Assembly (NCBI GenBank): GCA_002310015.1
Contig: DBYQ01000050.1
Location: 1 to 42,519, forward strand
Direction of reading: 5' to 3'
From: Bacteroidales bacterium UBA1182
GTDB lineage: Bacteria; Bacteroidota; Bacteroidia; Bacteroidales; Bacteroidaceae
Length of the DNA: 42,519 bases
This document shows positions 15,733-23,507 of this stretch, piece by piece. The position numbers and the translations under genes are program-made. Position 1 is the stretch's first letter, and every line of letters begins with the position of its first letter. Below the pieces are notes generated by a model, which saw nothing but the letters and a program-made list of their open reading frames with translations, was not told the origin of the DNA and ran no database searches.

Positions 15733-17100
15733 TTACTTCTTCTCAAACTCCTTTAAGGCTTTGATGGCCTTGGGGCAGAGAATCAGGATGGGAATCACCG
15801 TGCCCCACGCCATGAGGCCCACGCCGATGTCACCGAACTGCCAGACCACATCGGCCTCACGGATGGCACCTATGACCACAGCGCTCAGCATCAAAGCCTG
15901 ATACAGGCGCACCACCAGTTTCTCCCTGCGCGTATTCTTGCCCTTGAACAGATATAGTATGCCCGTCTCAGCGTAGAAATAATAGGCCATGATGGTACTG
16001 AAAGCAAAGAACACCATCGCCACAGACACAAACTGGCTGCCAAATCCTGAGAAGACAGTATCTACCGCACTCTGGGTAAAGCCGGCATAGTTGTTACCCA
16101 GTTCGGGAGCATTGGCAAGCAGCAAACCTCCTGTTGAGGAATCAATGACATTATAGGTTCCTGATGTCAGGATCATCAGGGCTGTTGCCGTGCAGACAAA
16201 CAGCGTATCCACATAGACTGAGAATGATTGCGCCAGGCCCTGTTGCGCAGGATAATGTACATCGGCCGCAGCCGAAACAATGGCACCGGTACCCTGCCCG
16301 GCCTCATTTGAGAAAATGCCTCTCTTTACGCCCATGGCTATTGTGGAGCCTATTATACCTCCACACACAGGATTAAGGCCGAAAGCGCCTGTAACGATAC
16401 TGCCCAGAACAGCCGGCACATCCTTGATATGGAAAGACACCACTACAATAGACAGAACAATATATCCGAAAGCCATAAACGGCGTTACTATAGATGCCAC
16501 CTTGGCTATACGTTTCACGCCCCCTACTACCACAATACCCAGCACTGCAGCAAGAACCACACCCGATACCCATGTAGGCACCGGGAAAGCATTCTGCATG
16601 GTCATGGAGACACCGTTTGACTGAACCATTGTAAGGCAGAATCCGCAACTCAGAATAGTTATTACGGCAAACACTATGCCCAGCCAACGCAGCCCCAGTC
16701 CTTCCTCAATGAAGCAGAACGGGCCGCCGCGGAATCCGCTGGCATGACGGAACTTGTACATCTGTGCCAATGTAGATTCCACATAAGCCGTTGATGCACC
16801 CAGAAACGCCACCACCCACATCCAGAACACCGCTCCCGGACCGCCAAATGCGATAGCCGTAGCCACACCCACAATATTGCCGGTACCTACTCGGCCTGAA
16901 AGGGCTATGCAGAAAGCCTCAAAAGACGATATGCCCTCAGCACCGCGTTTCTTACCGAACAGCGAGTGGAACATTAGTCCGAATCGTCTTACCTGCACCA
17001 TCCTGGTGCGCACATAGAAATAGAGCCCGGCCACCAGCAGCAACACCACCAGCCCCGGGTTCCATACAACCTTATTTATAGCGGAGACTACGTTTTCCAT
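15733..17100 (-). CDS. Sodium:alanine symporter family (AGCS) transporter
   Basis: A polytopic inner-membrane amino-acid transporter of the AGCS/AlsT family, importing alanine or glycine with sodium. Family hallmarks are GRVGTGNIVGVATAIAFGGP near residue 70-90, FLGASTAYVESTLAQMYK near 105 and SNEAGQGTGAIVSAAADVHY near 265. The length of 455 residues is normal for the family. The longer frame starts at a GTG (17118); the ATG at 17100 (MENVVSAINK) fits family N-termini better. It is transcribed alone, with a REP-like hairpin after its stop. Confidence 0.9.
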   Translation of the reverse strand: MENVVSAINKVVWNPGLVVLLLVAGLYFYVRTRMVQVRRFGLMFHSLFGKKRGAEGISSFEAFCIALSGRVGTGNIVGVATAIAFGGPGAVFWMWVVAFLGASTAYVESTLAQMYKFRHASGFRGGPFCFIEEGLGLRWLGIVFAVITILSCGFCLTMVQSNGVSMTMQNAFPVPTWVSGVVLAAVLGIVVVGGVKRIAKVASIVTPFMAFGYIVLSIVVVSFHIKDVPAVLGSIVTGAFGLNPVCGGIIGSTIAMGVKRGIFSNEAGQGTGAIVSAAADVHYPAQQGLAQSFSVYVDTLFVCTATALMILTSGTYNVIDSSTGGLLLANAPELGNNYAGFTQSAVDTVFSGFGSQFVSVAMVFFAFSTIMAYYFYAETGILYLFKGKNTRREKLVVRLYQALMLSAVVIGAIREADVVWQFGDIGVGLMAWGTVIPILILCPKAIKALKEFEKK

Positions 17101-17127
17101 TGATTCGCAAAGTAACACAAAAAAATG

Positions 17128-17158
17128 TTTGATTTGTGATTACGTTTTTATATATTTG
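17128..17158 (+). promoter_or_regulatory. Strong Bacteroidetes-type promoter
   Basis: TTTG at 17128-17131, 19 bases, then TATATTTG at 17151-17158, which is the full -33/-7 consensus at the preferred spacing. It would start a transcript near 17164 reading into the small ORF at 17201. Confidence 0.65.
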
Positions 17159-17200
17159 CCATATATGCTTATGACAATAACCTTATAAACCTTTTTCAAT

Positions 17201-17344
17201 ATGTCACTTTGGAATCTCAGTAAAGACATCAAGATCTTGGGAAAGCCCAAGAGAAACTTCCATTTTCACGATCAGTGCACCATCAGTAAGGATCATCCCA
17301 GAAACTTGGCTGAATTAAAACAGCAAAAAGGAACAATTGAATAA
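17201..17344 (+). CDS. Possible small protein, 47 aa
   Basis: ATG 17201 opens a 47-codon frame (starts MSLWNLSKDIKILGKPKRNF, ends ELKQQKGTIE) about 37 bases downstream of the expected start of the promoter at 17128-17158. It is basic, hydrophilic, and has no signal peptide or membrane helix; a His/Cys-containing stretch (FHFHDQC) is visible at residues 20-26. I do not recognise a family. The good promoter is the main reason to list it. Confidence 0.4.
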   Translation: MSLWNLSKDIKILGKPKRNFHFHDQCTISKDHPRNLAELKQQKGTIE

Positions 17345-17393
17345 GATACGCACTGTTTAACGCTGTAGTCAAGGCTTTTAATAGGAGCATAGG

Positions 17394-17401
17394 TATTTTT
17401 G
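17394..17401 (+). promoter_or_regulatory. Candidate -7 box for the outer-membrane barrel gene
   Basis: TATTTTTG matches TAnnTTTG 42 bases before ATG 17444. The barrel gene could instead be read through from the promoter at 17128. No -33 box is seen at the right spacing. Confidence 0.3.
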
Positions 17402-17443
17402 CCCCTAAAGATTACTGTCACTAATTTCTAAACAATAGTTCAT

Positions 17444-18055
17444 ATGAAAAAATCATTCTTCTCAATTGCTTTAATGATGGCATGCTCCTTTGTTGCCGCC
17501 CAAACATCAAATCAAAAGGGAGACTACCGTTTCTTTCAGCCGTTTGAGCTCTCCGTAAATTTGGGTGAAACCTCATCAGCCATCTCCTATCCTAATTCTC
17601 ATATTTCATCAGGCAACAACATAGGATGGACAGCAGGACTTTCAGCACAATTCAACAAAGAGTTCTTCGGCCTTAGGACAGGCGTTTCGTACGAGCTGAG
17701 CAGATCATTCTTTATTAATGAGAAAGACCCTCTGGGTTCTGCCTTCCCATACCGCCAATCAACTATCAATGTACCTCTCACATTCATGTATCACACCAAC
17801 GGATACAAGGCCTTTGGATTATACGTTGGTGTAGGTGCCAACATGCGTTATTCATTAGATTCATCATTAGATAACCTGGACTATAAGACCAATAACCTGC
17901 AATGGTATGCCCACGGTGTATTCGGTTTCAGATTTGCCCATCTATATATTGAAGATGAATTCTGCAGCCAGTTTAATACTCTCTTCAAATCAGGCCCAGA
18001 CATACCAAAAGCCAACCTATCTACCGTATCATTTAAAATAGGCTGGGTATTCTAA
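17444..18055 (+). CDS. Outer-membrane beta-barrel protein, 203 aa
   Basis: A signal peptide (MKKSFFSIALMMACSFVAAQ) is followed by alternating hydrophobic/polar strands with aromatic girdle residues (FELSVNLGET, WTAGLSAQF, FFGLRTGVSYELSRSF, FGLYVGVGANMRYSL, WYAHGVFGFRF), ending in VSFKIGWVF with the C-terminal Phe typical of barrels inserted by BAM. This fits the small porin-like outer-membrane barrel family abundant in Bacteroidales. Ligand and role are unknown. It stands alone, followed by the tRNA-fragment hairpin. Confidence 0.72.
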   Translation: MKKSFFSIALMMACSFVAAQTSNQKGDYRFFQPFELSVNLGETSSAISYPNSHISSGNNIGWTAGLSAQFNKEFFGLRTGVSYELSRSFFINEKDPLGSAFPYRQSTINVPLTFMYHTNGYKAFGLYVGVGANMRYSLDSSLDNLDYKTNNLQWYAHGVFGFRFAHLYIEDEFCSQFNTLFKSGPDIPKANLSTVSFKIGWVF

Positions 18056-18070
18056 AGCCAAAGACAGGCA

Positions 18071-18095
18071 GGTTCGAGTCCCACCGGGCACCCCA
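18071..18095 (+). pseudogene. tRNA-His 3' fragment (T arm and acceptor)
   Basis: GGTTCGAGTCCCACCGGGCA followed by CCCCA is identical to the last 25 bases of the intact tRNA-His gene at 18271-18347, but on the opposite strand. The anticodon and D arms are missing. Such 3' fragments usually mark integration at a tRNA or a broken second copy. Confidence 0.7.
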
Positions 18096-18142
18096 AAAGA
18101 AAATAGAGGTCATTCGGCCTCTATTTTCTTTTGGGGTACCCG
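18085..18142. repeat. 25-bp hairpin joining two opposed tRNA 3' ends
   Basis: 18085-18109 pairs with 18118-18142 around the loop TCATTCGG with a single mismatch; the stem centre is AAAATAGAGG / CCTCTATTTT. The right flank (18143-18158) again resembles a degenerate tRNA T arm on the minus strand (GAACCCGAGTCCCC). It would be a strong terminator in either direction. The stretch from 18160 to 18270 holds only short GC-rich repeats (CGTTCACTTCGTTCACTT, CTCGCTCGGGGTCTCGCTCG). Confidence 0.65.
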
Positions 18143-18270
18143 GGGGACTCGGGTTCCTTATTTTAGTTTGCTAACGCAAACGCGTTCACTTCGTTCACTT
18201 GGCGGCCTACCCGGCCGCTCTCGCTCGGGGTCTCGCTCGCCCCAATACGTTTTAATCTGCGTTGTTTTTT

Positions 18271-18347
18271 TGGGGTGCCCGGTGGGACTCGAACCCACGA
18301 CATTCAGAACCACAATCTGACGCTCTAACCAACTGAACTACGGGCAC
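18271..18347 (-). tRNA. tRNA-His (anticodon GTG)
   Basis: The minus strand folds as a standard cloverleaf: acceptor GTGCCCG/CGGGCAC, D arm with AGTTGGTTA, anticodon stem CAGAT-TGTGGTT-CTG with GTG, and T arm GTGGG-TTCGAGT-CCCAC. The histidine identity elements are present: a genomic G at -1 (18348), discriminator C73, and an encoded CCA at 18271-18273. Confidence 0.95.
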
Positions 18348-18377
18348 CATCTATAGTGCTTTCCGTGAAAAGCGGTG

Positions 18378-18408
18378 CAAAGATATACAATATTCAGGAT
18401 AAAACAAA
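18378..18408 (-). promoter_or_regulatory. tRNA-His promoter
   Basis: On the minus strand TTTG (18405-18408), 19 bases, then TATCTTTG (18378-18385), the full Bacteroidetes consensus, about 30 bases before the tRNA. It overlaps the 3' end region of the upstream lipoprotein gene only marginally. Confidence 0.7.
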
Positions 18409-18418
18409 GGCTTGAGCC

Positions 18419-19747
18419 TTAATTTTTCACCACATAGATGGGGCGGATGCACAATGCATTGAAGCGTTTGGCAGTACCTACTCCATAATATAACTTCACG
18501 TTGCTATCATCAATACTGATACAGAGTGAGTAAGCCCAAAATGAATCAAATTCATAACGGCTTGCGGTCCAGTAGAAACCGCTCTTGCTCTTAAGATTCA
18601 ATGAAATCTCATTGTTTGCATATTCTGATGACAATGAGAACGGCATAAACAGTCTTCTGTCGGCGTAATCCTCATTCTTGGGAATGATTACAAAACCTTC
18701 CCTGCCTGAGTAACTGGCATATATGAAATTGCAATTCTCAAACAGCTCCTGGACATCGTCTTTTGTAGGAGTACGCCAATCATCTCCCAGCTGAACTGAT
18801 ACGGGATCATCTTCTGCCAAGAGCAGTAAATCAGTATCTTCATATTTTGTCATGCAGTGCTTGGTGGGAGTTGCATCATACCATTTGTAGTTTTCAAGAA
18901 TGTAATCCTGTCTTGTGGTGGTCTCTGCCCACGCATAGCGATTGCCGTCCTCATCAATAGCGGCAGCTCCAAGATTGCAGACTGCCCACATATTACCGCT
19001 GGGCAGTCCCATATCTACAACAGAAACCGATGTGTCACCTGTGCCCGTCTTCTCAGATATAGCAAACATCAACTCATCTTGTGAGAATATCTTGGGGATT
19101 CTTTTAAGAGTCTTGGCCTGTCTGGCGGCATCAGCAGAATAATAGAATTTTACGTTGCTTGCCTTTACTGATGTTATTATCATCCTTTTATCCGGCTTTC
19201 CGGTTTCTGAATCCTTATTGGTGATATCAAGACGCATTCCGTCAAATGTCCAATCAAAGAAACTGGTATCGGAGGAAGTGTAGAAGTAACCGGTATTGTC
19301 AAAGGTGAAGAAATATTTCTCTTCTGTACCCTCTATGTTCCATAAGCCGTAAGGTATCTGTTTATCAAATGAATAAACTCCAATCTTGCATTCAGCAGCA
19401 TAGGTTCCCAGGATGAACCTTATCTTGCATGAGCCCACACCCTTGGCCACGACAACACCATCCTTATCAACATCGGCCACCTTAGTGTTACTGGACTGCC
19501 ACTTGACGCGACCCTTCAAGTCCTCGCTCCAGGAGACTGCTTCATCAACAGGCTTGTTGTATGGTTGCAGCAATGCTCTTAACGTTATGGTATCGCCGGG
19601 TATGAGATCTGCACGGTTGATATTGAACGTTACGCCCTCAACCTCATAATTGGAGGGTTCCTCATCTTTATTCTGGTCACAGGAAATGAGTAATAATAAT
19701 GATGCGGAAATAAGCGCAACTTTACCCAAGATTATAGCAAGTTTCAT
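18419..19747 (-). CDS. Lipoprotein with Big2 Ig-like and FISUMP-like domains
   Basis: A 442-residue lipoprotein (lipobox LLLISC). Residues about 35-130 form a bacterial Ig-like group 2 domain (VKWQSSNTKVADVDKDGVV, then AKGVGSCKIRF). Then comes a short beta region with YGLWNIEGTEEKYFF, and from about 245 a domain with DMGLPSGNMWAVCNLGAA, YAWAETTTRQDY, GDDWRTPTKDDVQELFENC, SGFYWTASRY and ALCIRPIY. This is the pattern of the Fibrobacter major-paralogous / DUF1566-like domain common in Bacteroidales surface proteins. The likely location is the cell surface; ligand unknown. It is monocistronic and divergent from the DUF3298 lipoprotein. Confidence 0.75.
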   Translation of the reverse strand: MKLAIILGKVALISASLLLLISCDQNKDEEPSNYEVEGVTFNINRADLIPGDTITLRALLQPYNKPVDEAVSWSEDLKGRVKWQSSNTKVADVDKDGVVVAKGVGSCKIRFILGTYAAECKIGVYSFDKQIPYGLWNIEGTEEKYFFTFDNTGYFYTSSDTSFFDWTFDGMRLDITNKDSETGKPDKRMIITSVKASNVKFYYSADAARQAKTLKRIPKIFSQDELMFAISEKTGTGDTSVSVVDMGLPSGNMWAVCNLGAAAIDEDGNRYAWAETTTRQDYILENYKWYDATPTKHCMTKYEDTDLLLLAEDDPVSVQLGDDWRTPTKDDVQELFENCNFIYASYSGREGFVIIPKNEDYADRRLFMPFSLSSEYANNEISLNLKSKSGFYWTASRYEFDSFWAYSLCISIDDSNVKLYYGVGTAKRFNALCIRPIYVVKN

Positions 19748-19771
19748 ACTTAATTGTCTGTTTATTTAATG

Positions 19772-19779
19772 CAAATATA
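19772..19779 (-). promoter_or_regulatory. Candidate -7 box for the Big2 lipoprotein
   Basis: The minus strand reads TATATTTG 25 bases before the ATG at 19747. The nearest TTTG upstream is 24 bases away, longer than the usual 19-21. Confidence 0.4.
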
Positions 19780-19816
19780 TGCTTATTATGTGTAACTTCG
19801 CGTCAAACGCAAAAAA

Positions 19817-20599
19817 ATGAAACTGTCCAAATCAATCATAGTGTCAGCCTTGGCGCTGTCAGTCATTGCCTGCAGCAACAGGGGTGACAAATACGCGTTC
19901 CAGTATGTTACTTTCAAAAATGACATACCATACTCACAAGGTAAGGAGCATCCGTCATGCAGTTTTGACCTGAACGTTCTCTGGGCTCACGGGACCGATA
20001 CGCTGTTTGCCGATGCCTTCAACCTGGACATATCAGAGTTCCTGTTTGACAAGCGAACTACCGATGTCCGCGGCGCGATGATTTCATTCATTGACTCCGT
20101 GATTACCGTTTTCAAGGAGGATAATGAGGAGCAGATAAGATTTGCTCGTGAGGAGGGGTATGAGCCGCATTATCTGGATTATGAATACGTTATCAACACA
20201 GAAGTGCATTACGGCAACAACAAGGATATAATAGGTCATTTTATAAATATGTACCAATACACGGGCGGTGCGCACGGAGGTACATTCATTACATGCCGCA
20301 ACTACAGGTTGGCCGATGGCAGCGTTGTTACTCTTGATAACTATTTCAAGCCCGGCTATGAAAAGGTTCTGATACCCGTCCTGGAGCGCAAGCTGCTGGA
20401 GTATGCTGAATGCAGTAGCCGTGATGAGCTTGATGAGCACGGCTATTTCAGCAATGAGCCGATGTTTGTACCTGAGAACTTTGAGATTCGCCAGGATACC
20501 ATTGATTTCATATTCAACCAGTATGACATAGCACCCTACTCCACAGGCATTACCACCCTCTCTGTTTCTACCGATGAAATCAGCAGCATTATTCTTTGA
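19817..20599 (+). CDS. DUF3298/DUF4163 lipoprotein (RsiV-like), 260 aa
   Basis: Lipobox LSVIAC near residue 19. The body has the DUF4163 segment followed by the DUF3298 signature MYQYTGGAHGGTF near 148 and the closing FIFNQYDIAPYSTGITTLSV, as in the extracellular half of RsiV-type and other envelope lipoproteins. RsiV-like domains can bind lysozyme, but many Bacteroidales members have no known ligand. The last 26 bases overlap the start of the HAD phosphatase gene in another frame, so translation is probably coupled. A near -7 box, TAACTTCG, lies at 19793-19800. Confidence 0.78.
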   Translation: MKLSKSIIVSALALSVIACSNRGDKYAFQYVTFKNDIPYSQGKEHPSCSFDLNVLWAHGTDTLFADAFNLDISEFLFDKRTTDVRGAMISFIDSVITVFKEDNEEQIRFAREEGYEPHYLDYEYVINTEVHYGNNKDIIGHFINMYQYTGGAHGGTFITCRNYRLADGSVVTLDNYFKPGYEKVLIPVLERKLLEYAECSSRDELDEHGYFSNEPMFVPENFEIRQDTIDFIFNQYDIAPYSTGITTLSVSTDEISSIIL

Positions 20600-21365
20600 C
20601 ATTGACGGGACTCTGGTCAGTTTCAACACTCATGAGATTCCCGCTTCAACAATACGTGCCCTGACTGAGGCAAAGGCAAACGGGGCGCAGGTATTTATTG
20701 CCACCGGACGGCCACCCATGATAATTACCAACCTGGGGGCTATTGAGCATCTTATTGACGGGTACATAACCATTAACGGTGCGCTGTGCTATATTGGCGA
20801 TGAGCTGGTTTGCTATCAGCCTATACTGAAAGAGGATGTGATTACATGTGTTGAAGATTCAAAGGCCAAGGGTTATGGCCTGATTGTTGTGGGCCGTGAT
20901 AAGGTGGCGGTGCTGGATCCCACAGGCAGTGTGGACCGCATTTTCCGTCAGTTTCTGAACGTGAAGGAGTTTGACAGCCCCTCACCGCTTGAAGAAATCC
21001 TGCAGCAGGATGTACTGCAGCTGACCGCATTCTTTGACTCCGCTTATGAGCAGGAGATGCTGACACGTATGCCGCACTGCGTATCGGGGCGCTGGCATCC
21101 GGAGTTTACTGATATCACTTCAAATGATGCCGATAAGGGTAAAGGCATACTGGCTATTGCACGCCATAAGGGGTTTGATTCAAGCCGCACCATTGCATTT
21201 GGGGACGGCGGCAATGACCTTTCAATGATTCTGCAGGCCGGTATAGGCGTCGCTATGGGCAATGCCACTGACAATCTCAAACAGCATGCCGACTACATAA
21301 CTACCTCCGTTGATGATGACGGTATCCTTAATGCTCTGAGGCATTTCAATGTGATTCAGGATTAG
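20574..21365 (+). CDS. HAD-superfamily (Cof-type, IIB) phosphatase
   Basis: A cytoplasmic HAD hydrolase of 263 residues. Motif I is FFDIDGTLVS (nucleophile Asp9 and Asp11), motif II is IATGRP near 43, and motif IV is FGDGGNDLSMI near 212 with the conserved GDxxND metal site. The inserted alpha/beta cap between motifs II and III places it in the Cof/YidA type, which dephosphorylates sugar phosphates, FMN or similar small molecules. Its ATG lies inside the end of the DUF3298 gene. Confidence 0.88.
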   Translation: MKSAALFFDIDGTLVSFNTHEIPASTIRALTEAKANGAQVFIATGRPPMIITNLGAIEHLIDGYITINGALCYIGDELVCYQPILKEDVITCVEDSKAKGYGLIVVGRDKVAVLDPTGSVDRIFRQFLNVKEFDSPSPLEEILQQDVLQLTAFFDSAYEQEMLTRMPHCVSGRWHPEFTDITSNDADKGKGILAIARHKGFDSSRTIAFGDGGNDLSMILQAGIGVAMGNATDNLKQHADYITTSVDDDGILNALRHFNVIQD

Positions 21366-21383
21366 CTCTTTTTTTTAGAGGAT

Positions 21384-21647
21384 CTTTTTGGGATATCAAT
21401 ATCTGAAGCACCGCAGAACTATCGGTTTGAGGAGACAACGTTCCGGGCCTACTCCATACCCCTCCGGACCCTAAACGTCGAACGCCTCCTTTTTAGCCAC
21501 CTAAAGGTGTCTAACAGTCGTTACACGAAGCGCCGTTCTTAACGGGATCCTCTGGGGCATTCCGCTTAACGGCCCTGCACTGATGCTCCCCAAACCGATA
21601 GTTCTGCTACTGCAAATGGAAAGTTATGATACCGATACCCCAAAAAG
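21384..21647. repeat. 264-bp fold-back element (two nested inverted repeats)
   Basis: Inner arms: 21413-21434 and 21586-21607, 22 bases starting GCAGAACTATCGGTTTG, one mismatch. Outer arms: 21384-21403 and 21628-21647, CTTTTTGGG-TATC-TATC with three differences. The 150-base centre is GC-rich and largely self-complementary (GGGCC/GGCCC, CCCC/GGGG, GAACG/CGTTC, CACCTAAAGGTG). It has no ORF. It could be a structured RNA or a non-autonomous element; the right end recurs at the window start. This covers most of the gap between the HAD gene and the ABC operon. Confidence 0.65.
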
Positions 21648-21694
21648 TTCTGCTCACGTAGAATCTTTTACACAATAGGAACTATTGTGTTTTT
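21638..21694 (+). terminator. Hairpin with T-run beside the fold-back element
   Basis: The perfect hairpin ACACAATAG-GAA-CTATTGTGT (21670-21690) is followed by TTTT, a textbook intrinsic terminator on the plus strand, probably for the HAD operon. The preceding CCCAAAAAGTTCTG stretch matches bases 1-14 of the window. Confidence 0.6.
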
Positions 21695-21722
21695 ATCTCT
21701 TCAAAAAATTTTTCAGAAAAAA

Positions 21723-21754
21723 TTTGGAGCGAATATTTTTATGGTTTACATTTG
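21723..21754 (+). promoter_or_regulatory. Promoter of the ABC/GntR operon
   Basis: TTTG at 21723-21726, 20 bases, then TACATTTG at 21747-21754. The expected start point, near 21760, falls inside the operator palindrome. Confidence 0.7.
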
Positions 21755-21757
21755 CAG

Positions 21758-21777
21758 TGTCATAGAATAATATGACA
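21758..21777. promoter_or_regulatory. Probable GntR operator
   Basis: TGTCATA, six bases, TATGACA: a perfect 7-base inverted repeat over the predicted transcription start. This is the usual layout for autorepression by the YtrA-type GntR regulator encoded at the end of the operon. Confidence 0.6.
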
Positions 21778-21832
21778 CCATTAAACATAAGGTAAAACAA
21801 CAGTGTAAACCTATAACTAACAGCATTTTACA

Positions 21833-22720
21833 ATGATTGAGATTAAGAACTTATCCTTGGGTTTCCTTAGAAGTACCGGGGTTCATTCCACCCGCCTGGA
21901 CTTGGCAACAGCTGTAAAGCCGGTACTTGAGAATCTCAGCCTTACCATTGAACCGGGAAAGGTATATGGACTGATAGGACGCAACGGTGCCGGCAAGACC
22001 ACTCTCCTGAACTGCATAACCGGCATGCTGGATTTCAAGAGAAAGTTTAAAACCATCTACATGGACGGCGTAAAGATGAATATCAACAATCCTAATATTC
22101 ATTCCAGGATGTTCTATGTAACAGATAATCTTCCTGACATCCATATCCTTGCAGACACTTTTGCAGAGACTCTATCCTGCTTTTATCCCGATTTCAGCAT
22201 TGAGAGTTACAAGGAATATATGGAGATGTTCCAGATGAACCGCAACGTATTCCTTGATGAACTGTCACTCGGTGAAAAAAAGATTGTATTCCTTAGTTAC
22301 GCTTTTGCATCAGGTACATCTTATATAATATTGGATGAGCCCACCAACGGTCTGGACATAACATCCAGAAAGGTATTCAGAAAACTGATTGCATCATATA
22401 TGTCACCGGACAAGACAATCATCATATCAACCCATCACATCAATGAGATCAGCTCACTGCTTGACCACATGCTGATTCTTGATAAAAGACATCTTGTATT
22501 TGACCATTCCGTAATGGAGACAGGCAGCGTACTCTCTTTCATTGAATCCGATGATGAAGAGTGCAGGCAGCAGGCACTCTACTCCATGTCATCGGCATAC
22601 GGTAACCGCATGATACTGCCCAACACCGGCGGCAAAGACAGCGAGATTGATTTTGAACTGCTGTTTGAAGCCGTTCTTGAGAATGGAAAAGCCATTAACA
22701 AACTGTTTGAAAACAAATAA
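21833..22720 (+). CDS. ABC transporter ATP-binding protein
   Basis: A 295-residue ABC ATPase: Walker A GLIGRNGAGKTTLL near residue 46, signature LSLGEKKIVFLSYAFA near 145, Walker B YIILDEPTNGLD near 165, and the switch His in STHHINE near 202. The C-terminal 70 residues are an extension beyond the nucleotide-binding domain. It would power the membrane protein encoded 3 bases downstream. With the GntR gene this forms a YtrB-like export module of the type that responds to cell-envelope stress or unknown small molecules. The first 30 residues (GFLRSTGVHSTRLDLATAVK) form an insert ahead of the Walker A strand, longer than in typical members. Confidence 0.9.
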   Translation: MIEIKNLSLGFLRSTGVHSTRLDLATAVKPVLENLSLTIEPGKVYGLIGRNGAGKTTLLNCITGMLDFKRKFKTIYMDGVKMNINNPNIHSRMFYVTDNLPDIHILADTFAETLSCFYPDFSIESYKEYMEMFQMNRNVFLDELSLGEKKIVFLSYAFASGTSYIILDEPTNGLDITSRKVFRKLIASYMSPDKTIIISTHHINEISSLLDHMLILDKRHLVFDHSVMETGSVLSFIESDDEECRQQALYSMSSAYGNRMILPNTGGKDSEIDFELLFEAVLENGKAINKLFENK

Positions 22721-22723
22721 ACT

Positions 22724-23473
22724 ATGGAAAGTAACGCTATTTTCAACATAAAAAGATTCTCCGGCCTGTTCAGGACAGGTATTTACAGAATAAAGGTTTC
22801 AAAATGGATTTTAATGGGATTTTTTGTGGCCTTTTACTCATTATTCGTATTTTCAGCAATCATGCTGGATGACGTAGATAAAGAAAAGTTCAGATTATTC
22901 CTTATAGGGCTGTATCAGTTGTGCTATATTGTAACATTGACATTTGCCTCAGTACGGCATGCGGCCAAGCGGGAGAAACAGATGATATGGTATATGATTG
23001 CAGCATCAACGTTTGAGAAACGTCTTTTCCAGACACTTAGAGTACTTGTATGGAACACTATCCTGTTTATAGTCATTTTCCTTTTGTTTGATAAGATATT
23101 ATGGTTTTTCATTAACCACGGATCTATTGGCACATATACTGTAGGAGTTAAAGACCTGTTCTCATACGGTACCGCCATTATAGGTGCACCTGATTGGCTG
23201 GATTACACGGCTTCTTTCTTCTTTATGACCCTTTTCCCTATCATCTCCTCCTCTACTATCTATTCCACAAGCATGTCATCTGAAGCAACACATCTCAAGA
23301 CATATTGGCTGCTTTATTGCATAGCAATGATCCTTCAATTCTTTTTCCTCCAGGAAACCACCACTAATGATAACGTCGGGAGCTTTTTTAAGATCTTCCT
23401 GTCAAGCATCTCATTAGTGTATCTGTTGACAGACTTGACATTATCTGCCGTAAAAAGTTGCAGAAATGATTGA
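22724..23473 (+). CDS. ABC transporter membrane subunit, six predicted helices
   Basis: A 249-residue protein with about six hydrophobic segments (WILMGFFVAFYSLFVFSAI, LIGLYQLCYIVTLTFASV, VWNTILFIVIFLLFDKILWF, ASFFFMTLFPIISSSTIY, YWLLYCIAMILQFFFL, FLSSISLVYLLTDLTLS). It has no recognisable family motif, but the 3-base gap to the ATPase gene makes a permease role very likely. The substrate is unknown. Confidence 0.75.
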   Translation: MESNAIFNIKRFSGLFRTGIYRIKVSKWILMGFFVAFYSLFVFSAIMLDDVDKEKFRLFLIGLYQLCYIVTLTFASVRHAAKREKQMIWYMIAASTFEKRLFQTLRVLVWNTILFIVIFLLFDKILWFFINHGSIGTYTVGVKDLFSYGTAIIGAPDWLDYTASFFFMTLFPIISSSTIYSTSMSSEATHLKTYWLLYCIAMILQFFFLQETTTNDNVGSFFKIFLSSISLVYLLTDLTLSAVKSCRND

Positions 23474-23507
23474 AACAAAAATTTGTAAGAAGTTATAAGA
23501 CAAGCCG

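Noticed and set aside
18071..18347. attL/attR pair of an integrative element
   Set aside because: The duplicated tRNA segments are in inverted orientation and only 176 bases apart, with no integrase in the window, so they cannot be the two ends of a present element.
21413..21607. 6S RNA
   Set aside because: The length (about 195 bases) and closing stem fit loosely, but the right end of the larger element recurs at the window start and the outer arms extend well beyond a 6S layout. No open promoter-like central bubble was evident, so a dispersed fold-back element is the safer reading.
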